A stretch of DNA of 64,000 nt from Geodermatophilus aquaeductus (GTDB lineage: Bacteria > Actinomycetota > Actinomycetes > Mycobacteriales > Geodermatophilaceae), in assembly GCF_900182545.1 (NCBI RefSeq), contig NZ_FXTJ01000002.1:496001-560000 (forward strand), written 5' to 3'. Under the pieces are notes generated by a model. It saw only the letters and a list, made by a program, of their open reading frames with translations, was not told the origin of the DNA and did no database searches. Position numbers and translations under genes: made by a program. Within the stretch, counting starts at the first letter, position 1. Each line of letters starts with the position of its first letter. Of this stretch, positions 16,823-24,755 are shown in pieces.

Positions 16823-18326
16823 CTCGGTGAGGGACCCCGGACGGGGAGCCGGCGACCGGCGGACGCCCGGCGTGTCCGTTCACGTCCGACGGGACCAGGT
16901 CGCGCGCCCCGGCGGGCCGTGTCTCCGACGACTCCCGGCTCCACGTCACGGCCGGTCGCTCGTGCGCAGCCCCCTCGTCCGGGTCCGCACCCATCGAGAT
17001 CACGACCGCACCCATCAGCGGAGCGCCCATCTGACGGAGGACGGCCACCGCCTCCCGGGCCGCCGCGACCCGGGTGACCACGGTGTCGACGACGAGGACG
17101 GTCTGGTCCGCGGCATGGCAGATGGCCTGCGCCGCCGCCGACCCCACCACCGCCGGGGCCGGGATGACGACGTACTGCCCCGCCAGGGCCTCCTGCTCGA
17201 GGAGCTCGCTGATCGCGGTGACCGACAGGGCGGGGGCCTCGTCACCGGAGGGCGGGGTGAGCTCCAGCAGCGACAGTCCCGCGACCGGGCCGGGACGCAA
17301 CCGGGGCGACGCCGCCTCCGCGCCGTCGAGGACGCTCCCCGCGATGCTGACGAGGACGGTCGGGTACCCCTGTCCCGCCCACTGGTCCGCCAGTTCCCGG
17401 GCGACGGCCGCCGACGCGACGCCGTCCTCTGCCTGGGCCAGGGCCACCACCCCGGGACCGGTGAGCCGGACGCGGGCGATGTTCGCCAGCTGACCCAGCC
17501 GCTGCTGCCGCCGGCCCTGGGCCGACCGGCCGCGCCGCCTCGGGAGCTCCACGAGCGTGTGCAGACCGACCTTGTGCGCCACGTCGAGCCCGTTGTGCAG
17601 ACGTCGCGACACGCTTGCCAGGGCGATGGCCCCCAGGACACCGAGGAGGAGCCCACCCGCCACGGCCGGCAGCAGGTTGCTGACCAGCGAGGGGCTCTGC
17701 ACCGACACGCCGCCCTGCGCCTGCAGCTCCTGCAGCAGGTTGACCTGGTTGGCGCGGACCTGCTCGATCCGGTCCTGCAGCTCGGCGACCAGCACCTGGG
17801 CGCCCTGGCCGGGCGAGGACAGCGCCGTGTCGAGCTGGTCCTGCAGCAGCACCAGCTCCTCTGCCCTGGCGGCGAGGGGGACCCGGTTGATGTCGTCCCG
17901 GAAGGCGTTCGCCACCTGGACGGCGTACGACTGCGCCGTCCGGGGGTCCCCCGTGGTCGCGCTGATGACCAGGATGGGACTGGCGGCAGCGGCCTCGGCG
18001 GACACCGCGACGCCGTCGGGCACCTCCGCCCTCGCCAGCAGCTCCTGCTGGTAGGCGGCGTCGTTGAAGTACGTGACGTAGCCCTGGACGAGCACGGCGT
18101 CCTGGTCCGGCGACCTGTTGTTGGACGCGACGATCAGCGAGGTGCGGCCGACGTAGCTCGTCTCGGCCGTCCTCGTCGCGGCGAAGGCCCCGACCACGGC
18201 CACCGCGGTGACCACCAGCACGAGCACCCAGTACCGGCGGATGCGGACCAGCAGGGCCCCGACGCCGTCGCCCTCGACCGCCCAGCCCCCCGTGTGCGGA
18301 GCGTTCTCCGCCGCATGTGCTGCCAC
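16800..18326 (-). CDS. Wzz-like chain-length protein with degenerate ATPase domain
   Basis: A 508-aa membrane protein that probably sets EPS chain length. TM1 lies at about residues 32-51 (YWVLVLVVTAVAVVGAF) and TM2 at about 210-235. Between them is an extracytoplasmic region with a helical segment rich in LQDQL/LQDRI heptads. The cytoplasmic part after TM2 resembles the ParA/BY-kinase fold, but where Walker A (GEGKST) should lie it reads AQAEDGVASAAVARELA, with no lysine. A LVVDTVV strand remains as a Walker B remnant, and no tyrosine-rich tail is present. ATP binding is therefore unlikely. I chose the GTG at 18326, with GAGGGAG upstream; a promoter-like CCCTATGGTG lies about 85 nt before it. 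Confidence 0.78.
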   Translation of the reverse strand: MAAHAAENAPHTGGWAVEGDGVGALLVRIRRYWVLVLVVTAVAVVGAFAATRTAETSYVGRTSLIVASNNRSPDQDAVLVQGYVTYFNDAAYQQELLARAEVPDGVAVSAEAAAASPILVISATTGDPRTAQSYAVQVANAFRDDINRVPLAARAEELVLLQDQLDTALSSPGQGAQVLVAELQDRIEQVRANQVNLLQELQAQGGVSVQSPSLVSNLLPAVAGGLLLGVLGAIALASVSRRLHNGLDVAHKVGLHTLVELPRRRGRSAQGRRQQRLGQLANIARVRLTGPGVVALAQAEDGVASAAVARELADQWAGQGYPTVLVSIAGSVLDGAEAASPRLRPGPVAGLSLLELTPPSGDEAPALSVTAISELLEQEALAGQYVVIPAPAVVGSAAAQAICHAADQTVLVVDTVVTRVAAAREAVAVLRQMGAPLMGAVVISMGADPDEGAAHERPAVTWSRESSETRPAGARDLVPSDVNGHAGRPPVAGSPSGVPHRGAPLGRE

Positions 18327-18409
18327 TGCCGCTCCCTCGTCGCCACTCCCCCAGCGGTTGCTCGCGGTGCACCGTGCACGCAGCCGCAACCAGGCCGGCG
18401 GCCGCCCTC

Positions 18410-18415
18410 ACCATA
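18410..18415 (-). promoter_or_regulatory. Candidate -10 element (TATGGT) upstream of the Wzz-like gene
   Basis: On the minus strand CCCTATGGTG spans 18418-18409, about 85 nt before the GTG at 18326. The same ten bases, with GGGCGGC following closely, recur before the next gene upstream (19579-19570). A clear -35 is not visible. The repetition at equivalent positions is the main support. Confidence 0.4.
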
Positions 18416-18453
18416 GGGACTCGGAGGCCCCTGGCGGCCGTTTCCGGTCGCCG

Positions 18454-19470
18454 TCAGTCCGCGACCCGTGAGGGGAGTCCGGTGTCGCGGAACGGGGACC
18501 ACGGCGCCGCGCCGTGCGAGTCCGCTGCGGGCTGCTGGTTGACGTAGGCGTAACAGGCGGAGTCGATGTACTCCGCCATGCCCGCGGCGGTCTCGGTCAC
18601 CGCGAAGTTGATCGCCCGCCCCCCGGTCACCGGGGACTGCGCGGCCCACTGCGAGGAGCAGCCGTAGGGCCCGAAGAAGTCGATCTCCCCGTCGTGGTGC
18701 TCGACGAAGCCGCCGTCGGCCAGCGCGTTGCCGGACTTCGCGGGGTCCGGGTAACCGCCGCCGTCCCTCGCCGTCCAGGTGCCGTTGACGATGAAGACCA
18801 GCCCGTGCTCGTCGGCCACCGCCCGCAGCGTGCGGGTCAGCGCGATGGCTCCCTCCCGGTAGGCCTCCTTGTCCGGGAAGTCCTCCCAGTCCAACTCGGG
18901 GAACCACGCCCGCGATCCCAGGTCGTCGGCGAACCAGCCGGCCATGTGCGGGTTCTCCGCGACCATCGTCTCCAGCACGCACCGGAACTTGGCCTGCAGC
19001 ACCGATCCGACCCGGAAGTCGTTCAGGTGTCCCCAGTGGCTGACCCGGAGGTCGCCCGGCCACCGCGCGGTGGCCGGGCCGCACGCCGAGTCCTGGTTGA
19101 GCAGCTCGTGGTAGCGGCCGTGCGGGTTGTCGATGACCGCGTCGAGGTAGACCAGCACGGTGCCACCGCCGGCCGACACGTCCCGGAACGCCTCGTCGGC
19201 GTAGTTGTCCCGCCCCGCGACCACCAGGCCACCGGGGTGCGCATAGGCCTCCGCCCCGGACGAGGAGTCGCGGAAGATCCCACCCGGTTGGGAGGGCTGC
19301 CTCATGGCGGTGGTCGGGACGGACGCCACGCCCGTCGTGGCCGGCGGCGCCGGGGACGGGGCCGCGGCCACGGCGGCGGCCGAGACGAGCACGGCAGCGG
19401 CCACCACGACGAGGGTCACGACGAGGGGCAGCGCCGTGGTGTCCGTCCGGCGGTCCTCGGGGGCGGCCAT
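18454..19470 (-). CDS. Membrane-anchored or secreted protein of unknown function, paralogue A
   Basis: I do not recognise the family with confidence. The 338-aa protein has one N-terminal hydrophobic helix (LVVTLVVVAAAVLVSAAAVA), then an extracytoplasmic domain of about 270 residues. Its motifs include AGRDNYADEAFRDV, GTVLVYLDAVID, GWFADDLGSRAW and VFIVNGTWTARDGG. Alternating beta-strand/acid patterns such as YLDAV and FADDLG are reminiscent of TIM-barrel glycoside hydrolases of the GH114-like type, so an EPS-processing hydrolase is a guess. It is a close duplicate of the next gene upstream; the two share long identical DNA. I chose the ATG at 19470, just before the hydrophobic helix. It is expected to be expressed from the promoter-like element near 19571. 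Confidence 0.6.
   Translation of the reverse strand: MAAPEDRRTDTTALPLVVTLVVVAAAVLVSAAAVAAAPSPAPPATTGVASVPTTAMRQPSQPGGIFRDSSSGAEAYAHPGGLVVAGRDNYADEAFRDVSAGGGTVLVYLDAVIDNPHGRYHELLNQDSACGPATARWPGDLRVSHWGHLNDFRVGSVLQAKFRCVLETMVAENPHMAGWFADDLGSRAWFPELDWEDFPDKEAYREGAIALTRTLRAVADEHGLVFIVNGTWTARDGGGYPDPAKSGNALADGGFVEHHDGEIDFFGPYGCSSQWAAQSPVTGGRAINFAVTETAAGMAEYIDSACYAYVNQQPAADSHGAAPWSPFRDTGLPSRVAD
18606..19266. repeat. Tandem duplication, copy 1
   Basis: By direct comparison, 18606-19023 is identical base for base to 19812-20229 (418 bp, offset 1206). A short divergent patch (about 19024-19055) follows, then 19056-19266 matches 20262-20472 with a single difference I could see. No target-site repeats or transposase are present, so this is a gene duplication or gene conversion, not an insertion sequence. 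Confidence 0.9.
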
Positions 19471-19570
19471 GGCAGCGATCTCAGCTCCTCCGGGCGCAAC
19501 GGGGCCGAGCGGACCGGCCGGGTCCCGTCCGGACCACCCACCGGCCGCGACCGGAGCCGGCAGCCGCCCC

Positions 19571-19576
19571 ACCATA
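19571..19576 (-). promoter_or_regulatory. Candidate -10 element (TATGGT) upstream of paralogue A
   Basis: Minus-strand CCCTATGGTG (19579-19570) lies about 100 nt before the ATG at 19470. It matches the element before the Wzz-like gene, including the following GGGCGGC context. No strong -35 is visible. Confidence 0.4.
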
Positions 19577-19623
19577 GGGTCCCGCGGCCCCATCGCGGAA
19601 CGGACCGGGACGCCGCACCGAGG

Positions 19624-20742
19624 TCACCGGACACCGGGACGGCCCCGCGGCGGTCGCCGTCGGTCCGCGACCCGCGAGGGCAGGCCATTGGGGTGGAAGG
19701 ACCCCCACGGAGCCACGCCCTCGTACTCCGCTGCGGGCTGCCGGTTGACGTAGGCGTAGCAGCCCGACTCGACGTACTCGTCCCTGCCGGCGGCGGTGTC
19801 GGTCACCGCGTAGTTGATCGCCCGCCCCCCGGTCACCGGGGACTGCGCGGCCCACTGCGAGGAGCAGCCGTAGGGCCCGAAGAAGTCGATCTCCCCGTCG
19901 TGGTGCTCGACGAAGCCGCCGTCGGCCAGCGCGTTGCCGGACTTCGCGGGGTCCGGGTAACCGCCGCCGTCCCTCGCCGTCCAGGTGCCGTTGACGATGA
20001 AGACCAGCCCGTGCTCGTCGGCCACCGCCCGCAGCGTGCGGGTCAGCGCGATGGCTCCCTCCCGGTAGGCCTCCTTGTCCGGGAAGTCCTCCCAGTCCAA
20101 CTCGGGGAACCACGCCCGCGATCCCAGGTCGTCGGCGAACCAGCCGGCCATGTGCGGGTTCTCCGCGACCATCGTCTCCAGCACGCACCGGAACTTGGCC
20201 TGCAGCACCGATCCGACCCGGAAGTCGTTGAGACGGGTCCCCGTCTGCGCGGGGTGGTCCCCCGGCCACCGCGCGGTGGCCGGGCCGCACGCCGAGTCCT
20301 GGTTGAGCAGCTCGTGGTAGCGGCCGTGCGGGTCGTCGATGACCGCGTCGAGGTAGACCAGCACGGTGCCACCGCCGGCCGACACGTCCCGGAACGCCTC
20401 GTCGGCGTAGTTGTCCCGCCCCGCGACCACCAGGCCACCGGGGTGCGCATAGGCCTCCGCCCCGGACGAGGAACCGTAGAAGATCCCGGCCGCCTGGACG
20501 GGCAGTCCCGTGGTCGTCGTCGCCCGCACGTCCCGGTGGGCGTACGAGGTCGCCAGGACGGCGACGAGCACGACCAGCACCGCCGTCGCCACGGCGACGA
20601 GCGGCAGGACCGGTCGCCACCTCCTGCCCCGGGACCGGCGCCCGTCGTCGTCGGCACGGGGTCCCGTGGGTTCCCTCCCGCCTCCCGGCGAGGCGGCGTC
20701 GGGCAGGTCGGCGGGGCCGGCGGTGACGTCCGGGCCGATCAC
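19624..20742 (-). CDS. Membrane-anchored or secreted protein of unknown function, paralogue B
   Basis: This is the duplicate of the gene at 18454-19470. The 372-aa protein has a longer cytoplasmic N-terminus (about 48 residues), one hydrophobic helix (VLPLVAVATAVLVVLVAVLA) and the same extracytoplasmic domain. That domain runs from AGIFYGSSSGAEAYAH to the shared PSRVAD end, plus a short arginine-rich tail. The membrane-anchor regions of the two copies are unrelated, while most of the domain is identical even at the DNA level. Function is unknown; a TIM-barrel-like hydrolase is possible. It begins 45 nt after the glycosylphosphotransferase stop on the same strand, so it is probably in that operon. 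Confidence 0.6.
   Translation of the reverse strand: MIGPDVTAGPADLPDAASPGGGREPTGPRADDDGRRSRGRRWRPVLPLVAVATAVLVVLVAVLATSYAHRDVRATTTTGLPVQAAGIFYGSSSGAEAYAHPGGLVVAGRDNYADEAFRDVSAGGGTVLVYLDAVIDDPHGRYHELLNQDSACGPATARWPGDHPAQTGTRLNDFRVGSVLQAKFRCVLETMVAENPHMAGWFADDLGSRAWFPELDWEDFPDKEAYREGAIALTRTLRAVADEHGLVFIVNGTWTARDGGGYPDPAKSGNALADGGFVEHHDGEIDFFGPYGCSSQWAAQSPVTGGRAINYAVTDTAAGRDEYVESGCYAYVNRQPAAEYEGVAPWGSFHPNGLPSRVADRRRPPRGRPGVR
19812..20472. repeat. Tandem duplication, copy 2
   Basis: Counterpart of 18606-19266 at a constant offset of 1206 bp without indels. The only clearly different block (about 20230-20261) encodes a short loop: the sequence after PGD is HPAQTGTRL here and LRVSHWGHL in copy 1. 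Confidence 0.9.
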
Positions 20743-20787
20743 GGGAACGAGTGTGGCCGCGCGACGGCCGTGGCGTCGAGCAGGACG

Positions 20788-22317
20788 TCAGTACGCTCCA
20801 TCGGCCCGGATGACGGCGTTCACGGTCTTCCACAGGATGACGAGGTCCAGCGCCAGGGACCAGTTCTCCACGTACCGCAGGTCGAGGCGCACGGCCTCCT
20901 CCCAGGTCAGGTCACTGCGGCCCGAGACCTGCCAGAGACCCGTGAGCCCCGGCTTGACGAGCAGTCGGCGCTGCATGGAGCTGTCGTACCGGGCGACCTC
21001 CTCCGGCAACGGCGGCCGGGGACCGACGAGGGACATCTGGCCGCCGAGGACGTTGAACAGCTGCGGGAGCTCGTCGAGCGAGTGGCGCCGCAGCACCCGG
21101 CCCACCCGGGTGACCCGCGGATCGCCGGCGACCTTGAACAGCAGACCGTCCCCGTTGTGGTTCCGGGAGGTCAGCTCGGCCCGCCGGGTCTCGGCGTCGG
21201 CGGTCATCGTCCGGAACTTCAGCATCGTGAACGGGCGGCCCGCCCGACCGATGCGTTGCTGACGGAACAGGACGGGGCCTGCGCTGTCGAGGTGGATCGC
21301 GACGGCCAGGACCGCGAGGACGGGGAGGGCGAGGAGGACGAGCAGTCCGGCACCCAGCCGGTCGATCGAGGCCTTGACCAGCCGCGGGGGTCCGGTGAAG
21401 CGCGGTTCCTCGACGTGCACGAGCGGGAGTCCGATGAACGGCCGCATGTGCATGCGGGGACCGGCCACCTCCATGAGCCCCGGCGCGACGAGGAGCTCCA
21501 CGCCCGTGCCCTCGAGCTCCCAGGACAGGCTTCGCAGGTAGGTCGCGGCCGTCTCGCTGGAGCTGGTGACCGCCACCGCGTCGACGCCCCGGGCCGCGAC
21601 GAGCTCGGGGACGTGCGCGAGGTCGCCCGCGACCTCCACGCCCTCGGCGCGCAGCAGGTCGGCGTGGTCGGGGTCCGGGACGCAGGCGGCGACGACGGTC
21701 ATCCCGCAGTGCCGCTCGCGGCGCAGGTGGCGGACCAGGTCCAGCACCGCCCGCTCGCGCCCGACGGCGAGGACCGTGCGCATGCACCGCCCGTCGGCCC
21801 GCAGGCGGTGCACGTGGCGGCGGAGCAGGTGCCGGCCGACCGCGCTGGCCACCACGGTCGTGGGCACGGCGAGGACCACGAGGGCCCGCGACAGTTGCCA
21901 CCCCGACGCGTAGGAGACGAACCCGATGGCGGCCATGCTGACGAGGCCGCCCTGCAGGATGCTGCGGAACTCCTCGTTGCCGGTACCGATCGTCGTCGCC
22001 TCGTAGCCGCCTCCGAGGGCCACCACCGCCACCCACACGAGTGGGAACACCGCCACCGCGATCTGGGTGCCGCCGGAGTCGGCCTCGGTGCCGAAGCGGA
22101 TGAGGTGCGCGCACACGCCACACGCAGCGGCGGCCAGCAGGTCGGCGGCGACGGCGGCCAGCACGTACCGGCGTACCCAGCGCAGGGGGCGGCGGCCGGT
22201 CTCGCCTGCGGGGACGGTCGGATCGACCGGCGGGGCAGGTGCCAGCACCGCTGGCCGGAGCGGGGCCCTGGGCGCCGGAACGGCCGGCTCCCGGACCTCG
22301 GGCATGTCCAACGCCAC
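20788..22317 (-). CDS. Polyprenyl glycosylphosphotransferase, priming enzyme (first EPS locus)
   Basis: It starts repeat-unit synthesis by moving a sugar-1-phosphate from a nucleotide sugar to undecaprenyl phosphate. The N-terminal half has four to five hydrophobic helices and a CoA-binding-like Rossmann region (RTVLAVGRERAVLDLV). After a further helix, the C-terminal catalytic domain (PF02397) has PVLFRQQRIGRAGRPF, MLKFRTM, HSLDELPQLFNVLGG, MSLVGPRPPLPEEV and KPGLTGLWQVSGRSDLTWEE. I chose the GTG at 22317, with GGGAGG 5 nt upstream, giving 509 aa; the frame stays open upstream. It is paralogous to the gene at 43558-45057. The product sugar (galactose, glucose or other) is not readable. Confidence 0.92.
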   Translation of the reverse strand: MALDMPEVREPAVPAPRAPLRPAVLAPAPPVDPTVPAGETGRRPLRWVRRYVLAAVAADLLAAAACGVCAHLIRFGTEADSGGTQIAVAVFPLVWVAVVALGGGYEATTIGTGNEEFRSILQGGLVSMAAIGFVSYASGWQLSRALVVLAVPTTVVASAVGRHLLRRHVHRLRADGRCMRTVLAVGRERAVLDLVRHLRRERHCGMTVVAACVPDPDHADLLRAEGVEVAGDLAHVPELVAARGVDAVAVTSSSETAATYLRSLSWELEGTGVELLVAPGLMEVAGPRMHMRPFIGLPLVHVEEPRFTGPPRLVKASIDRLGAGLLVLLALPVLAVLAVAIHLDSAGPVLFRQQRIGRAGRPFTMLKFRTMTADAETRRAELTSRNHNGDGLLFKVAGDPRVTRVGRVLRRHSLDELPQLFNVLGGQMSLVGPRPPLPEEVARYDSSMQRRLLVKPGLTGLWQVSGRSDLTWEEAVRLDLRYVENWSLALDLVILWKTVNAVIRADGAY

Positions 22318-22566
22318 GTGCGCCGCCTCCCTGCCTGCCGCTGGTTCGACAGGTACGGGCAGCGCTCGACGAACGCCCCCCGCTGCACCGGCGGCGACCC
22401 GGCGTCCCCGCGAGGAGGGCGGTCCGCCACTGGCGGGGCCAAGCAATCAGAGATGGTGACGCAGCGCAACCCATCTCCGCGCCTCCGATCCCGATCAGGG
22501 CCCTAGTGCCCTGGTCACGGGTGAACCGGCGGTGACGGAGGGTGAACGCCGCCCGGGAGCCGTTCC

Positions 22567-23025
22567 TCAGCGTGGGAGTGCGGCCACCGTCCGGATCGCG
22601 GGGTCGGCGGTCTCGAGGGCCGCCAGCGCGCGGCGCAGCGCGGTGCTCGAGGTGTGCATCGTGTACGGGAAGTAGTGGACCGTGACGCCGACCGTGGCCA
22701 TGTCGCACTCCAGCCGGTCGCCCTTGGGGGTGCCGCGCCAGTCGTCGCCCTTGAACAGCACGTCGAAGCCGACGGCGCGCCAGGCCTCGAGCTTGTCCGG
22801 GACGACCTCGGCGTGGACGTCGTCGACGACGCGCAGGTTGCGGACGATCTCCATGCGCTCGGCCAGCGGCACGACCGGCAGCCGGCCCTTGGTCTCCAGC
22901 AGCACCTCGTCGGCGACCACGCCGGCCACCAGCCGGTCGCAGTGTGCAGCGGCGTGCCGGAGCACGTTCAGGTGCCCGATGTGGAACAGGTCGTACGCGC
23001 CCGGCGCGTACCCGATCACCGTCAT
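22567..23025 (-). CDS. TagD-like cytidylyltransferase
   Basis: A 152-aa nucleotidyltransferase that would join CTP to a phosphorylated alcohol such as glycerol-3-phosphate, releasing pyrophosphate. The HIGH motif is GAYDLFHIGHLN (HIGH at residues 15-18). Later signatures are VLFKGDDWRGTPKG and a TSST-like motif in TMHTSSTALRRAL, all as in TagD/GCT enzymes. Length matches the family. The ATG at 23025 follows GGGGGAG. It lies 141 nt downstream of a three-gene unit ending with a CDP-alcohol phosphotransferase gene at the far side, which suggests a CDP-alcohol pathway. The actual alcohol is not readable. Confidence 0.85.
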   Translation of the reverse strand: MTVIGYAPGAYDLFHIGHLNVLRHAAAHCDRLVAGVVADEVLLETKGRLPVVPLAERMEIVRNLRVVDDVHAEVVPDKLEAWRAVGFDVLFKGDDWRGTPKGDRLECDMATVGVTVHYFPYTMHTSSTALRRALAALETADPAIRTVAALPR

Positions 23026-23166
23026 GACTCCCCCAGGACCTCGTCCGACGTCCCGGGCAGTCGACCAGCCACGGTCACTCTGCGTCATCCCCCGGACGGG
23101 TCGACCCCGCCCGGTTACACCCGGTCGGGCGACACGGTGACCGTCAGTGAGCGTCCGCGGCGGCGG

Positions 23167-23994
23167 TCAGCCGGTGGCGGCGTCGTCGAAGAAGGCCAGG
23201 ACGCCGTCGAGGTCGTAGTGCGAGGGGTCGCCGTGCTGACCGCGGGTCGCCACCACCTGCGCCGTGCCGCCGTCGGCGAGGACCTGGGCGGCGCAGACGT
23301 CGGCGTTGCGGTCGCGGGCCACCACGGTGTCGTCCTCCGACGCCCAGAGCCGCACCGGCACCCCGGCGTCGAGGCGCACCGGGGACAGCCGCTCGAGCGC
23401 CTCGTCGACGTCCGCGCCGTACGCCGCGTCGACCGACTCCGTGAAGTCCCCGTACACCGAGCCCAGGTCGCACAGCGGCGCGATGCCCGCGTAGGCCCGC
23501 AGCCCCTCGATCCGGTCCCCGGTGACCAGCTGCGCGCCGGCCAGCCCGCCCATGGACTCGGCCACGAGGAACACCTCGTCGGCACCGGTCAGCCCGCGGG
23601 CCGTGGCGGCCAGCGCGGCGTGGGCCTCGACGCTGGGGGCGCTGCCCCAGGCGTCGCCCCCGGCGTCGGAGGCCGCGACCGCGTAGCCGGAGGCGAGCAG
23701 TCCCTGCGCCAGGCCCCCGAACGCCTCGTCGTCGAGCAGGGCCCCGAGGTCGGCGCCGTAGCCGTGCGCGTAGACGACCAGCCGGCCGGCCGGCCGGTCC
23801 GGGACCAGGACGGTCGCGGGCTCGCCGGCCACCTCGAGGGAGTGCACCCCCGGGTCCAGCAGCACGTCGGGGGGCGTGCCGGGCACCGGCGACGGGACCA
23901 CCGGGCCGGACCCGGTCGCCACCGCGCCCGGCCCGCCGCCGTCCGCGGTGCACGCGCCGAGGAGCAGCGTCCCCGCGAGGAGGGCCGCCCTCAC
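23167..23994 (-). CDS. Lipoprotein with alpha/beta-hydrolase (esterase-like) domain
   Basis: The protein (275 aa) begins VRAALLAGTLLLGAC, a lipobox with Cys15 as the lipidation site, so it should sit on the outer face of the membrane. The hydrolase core has VVYAHGYG (oxyanion region), the nucleophile elbow AESMGG with Ser147, WASEDDTVV carrying a likely acid, and GQHGDPSH carrying a likely catalytic histidine. It could remove acyl groups from the EPS or lipid, but no substrate is evident. The GTG overlaps the deacetylase stop as GTGA, so the two are translationally coupled. Confidence 0.78.
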   Translation of the reverse strand: MRAALLAGTLLLGACTADGGGPGAVATGSGPVVPSPVPGTPPDVLLDPGVHSLEVAGEPATVLVPDRPAGRLVVYAHGYGADLGALLDDEAFGGLAQGLLASGYAVAASDAGGDAWGSAPSVEAHAALAATARGLTGADEVFLVAESMGGLAGAQLVTGDRIEGLRAYAGIAPLCDLGSVYGDFTESVDAAYGADVDEALERLSPVRLDAGVPVRLWASEDDTVVARDRNADVCAAQVLADGGTAQVVATRGQHGDPSHYDLDGVLAFFDDAATG

Positions 23995-24755
23995 CGGCCC
24001 GGCCCGGTCGCCCCCACGCCGCGCATGCGCCAGGAGTGCCGGCCCAGCTTGGCGAGCAGCTGGGGCGCGCCGTCGGTGGGGGCCACGTAGAAGCGCGGGA
24101 TGGTGAAGCGGTCGCCGGGCAGGTAGTCGCCGGTGACGCAGGCGTGGTCGTGGCCGGCGGCGCGCACCGCGTCGGCCGCGGCGGCGTCGAAGTGGCCCCA
24201 GGGGTAGGCGAACCCCGGGACGTCGGCCTGCAGGACGTCCTCCAGCACCCGCCGGCTGCCGCCGATCTCCTCGGCGAGCACGGCCGGGTCGGCGCCGCGC
24301 AGCGAGACGTGGTGCAGCGTGTGGCTGCCGACCTCGTGCCCCGCGGCGGCGATGGCGCGCACGCCGTCGGCGTCGACGAGGTCCAGCCGCGGGCCGTCGT
24401 CCCACTCGTTCTGCCCGGCCAGCCGGCCGGCGACCACGTAGACGGTGCCGGTCATGCCGTGGCGGGCGAGCAGCGGCGCGGCGTGCTCGAGGAAGTCGGT
24501 GTAGCCGTCGTCGAAGGTCAGCCCCACCAGCCCGGCGGCCTCACCGCGGTCGTGGGCGGCGACCAGCTCGGCGAGGGGGACGCCGCGCAGGCCCAGCCGG
24601 CGCAGCAGCCGCAGGTGCCGGTCGAACCGGCCGGGCGAGACGCGTACCCGGTGCGGGTCGGGCAGCGCCGACGGGCTGATCGAGTGGTACATGAGCACGG
24701 GCGGGACCCGCAGCCGCGTCCCGGCCGCCGGGGCCTGCGGCGCGGTCGCGCTCAC
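23991..24755 (-). CDS. Polysaccharide deacetylase (NodB homology, CE4)
   Basis: A metal-dependent N-deacetylase of about 254 aa. Motif 1 is GLTFDDGYTDF (Asp82/Asp83), and motif 2 is SHTLHH with metal-ligand histidines at about 145 and 149. The later FAYPWGHFD replaces the usual R-x-P-Y/W-G. No signal peptide is visible (VSATAPQAPAAGTRL), unusual for an enzyme acting on exported polymer, so it may act on a cytoplasmic lipid-linked intermediate. Both ends overlap neighbours by GTGA (24755-24752 and 23994-23991), placing it inside a three-gene coupled unit with the CDP-alcohol phosphotransferase and the lipoprotein hydrolase. Confidence 0.86.
   Translation of the reverse strand: MSATAPQAPAAGTRLRVPPVLMYHSISPSALPDPHRVRVSPGRFDRHLRLLRRLGLRGVPLAELVAAHDRGEAAGLVGLTFDDGYTDFLEHAAPLLARHGMTGTVYVVAGRLAGQNEWDDGPRLDLVDADGVRAIAAAGHEVGSHTLHHVSLRGADPAVLAEEIGGSRRVLEDVLQADVPGFAYPWGHFDAAAADAVRAAGHDHACVTGDYLPGDRFTIPRFYVAPTDGAPQLLAKLGRHSWRMRGVGATGPGR

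Noticed and set aside
18606..20472. Insertion sequence or composite transposon
   Set aside because: The duplicated block lies inside two coding genes, has no terminal inverted repeats, no target duplication and no transposase.
18514..22506. Open frame of 1330 codons on the plus strand
   Set aside because: It lies antisense to the two tandem unknown genes and the priming transferase, which have clear domains and motifs. Long antisense frames arise from codon bias in very GC-rich DNA.
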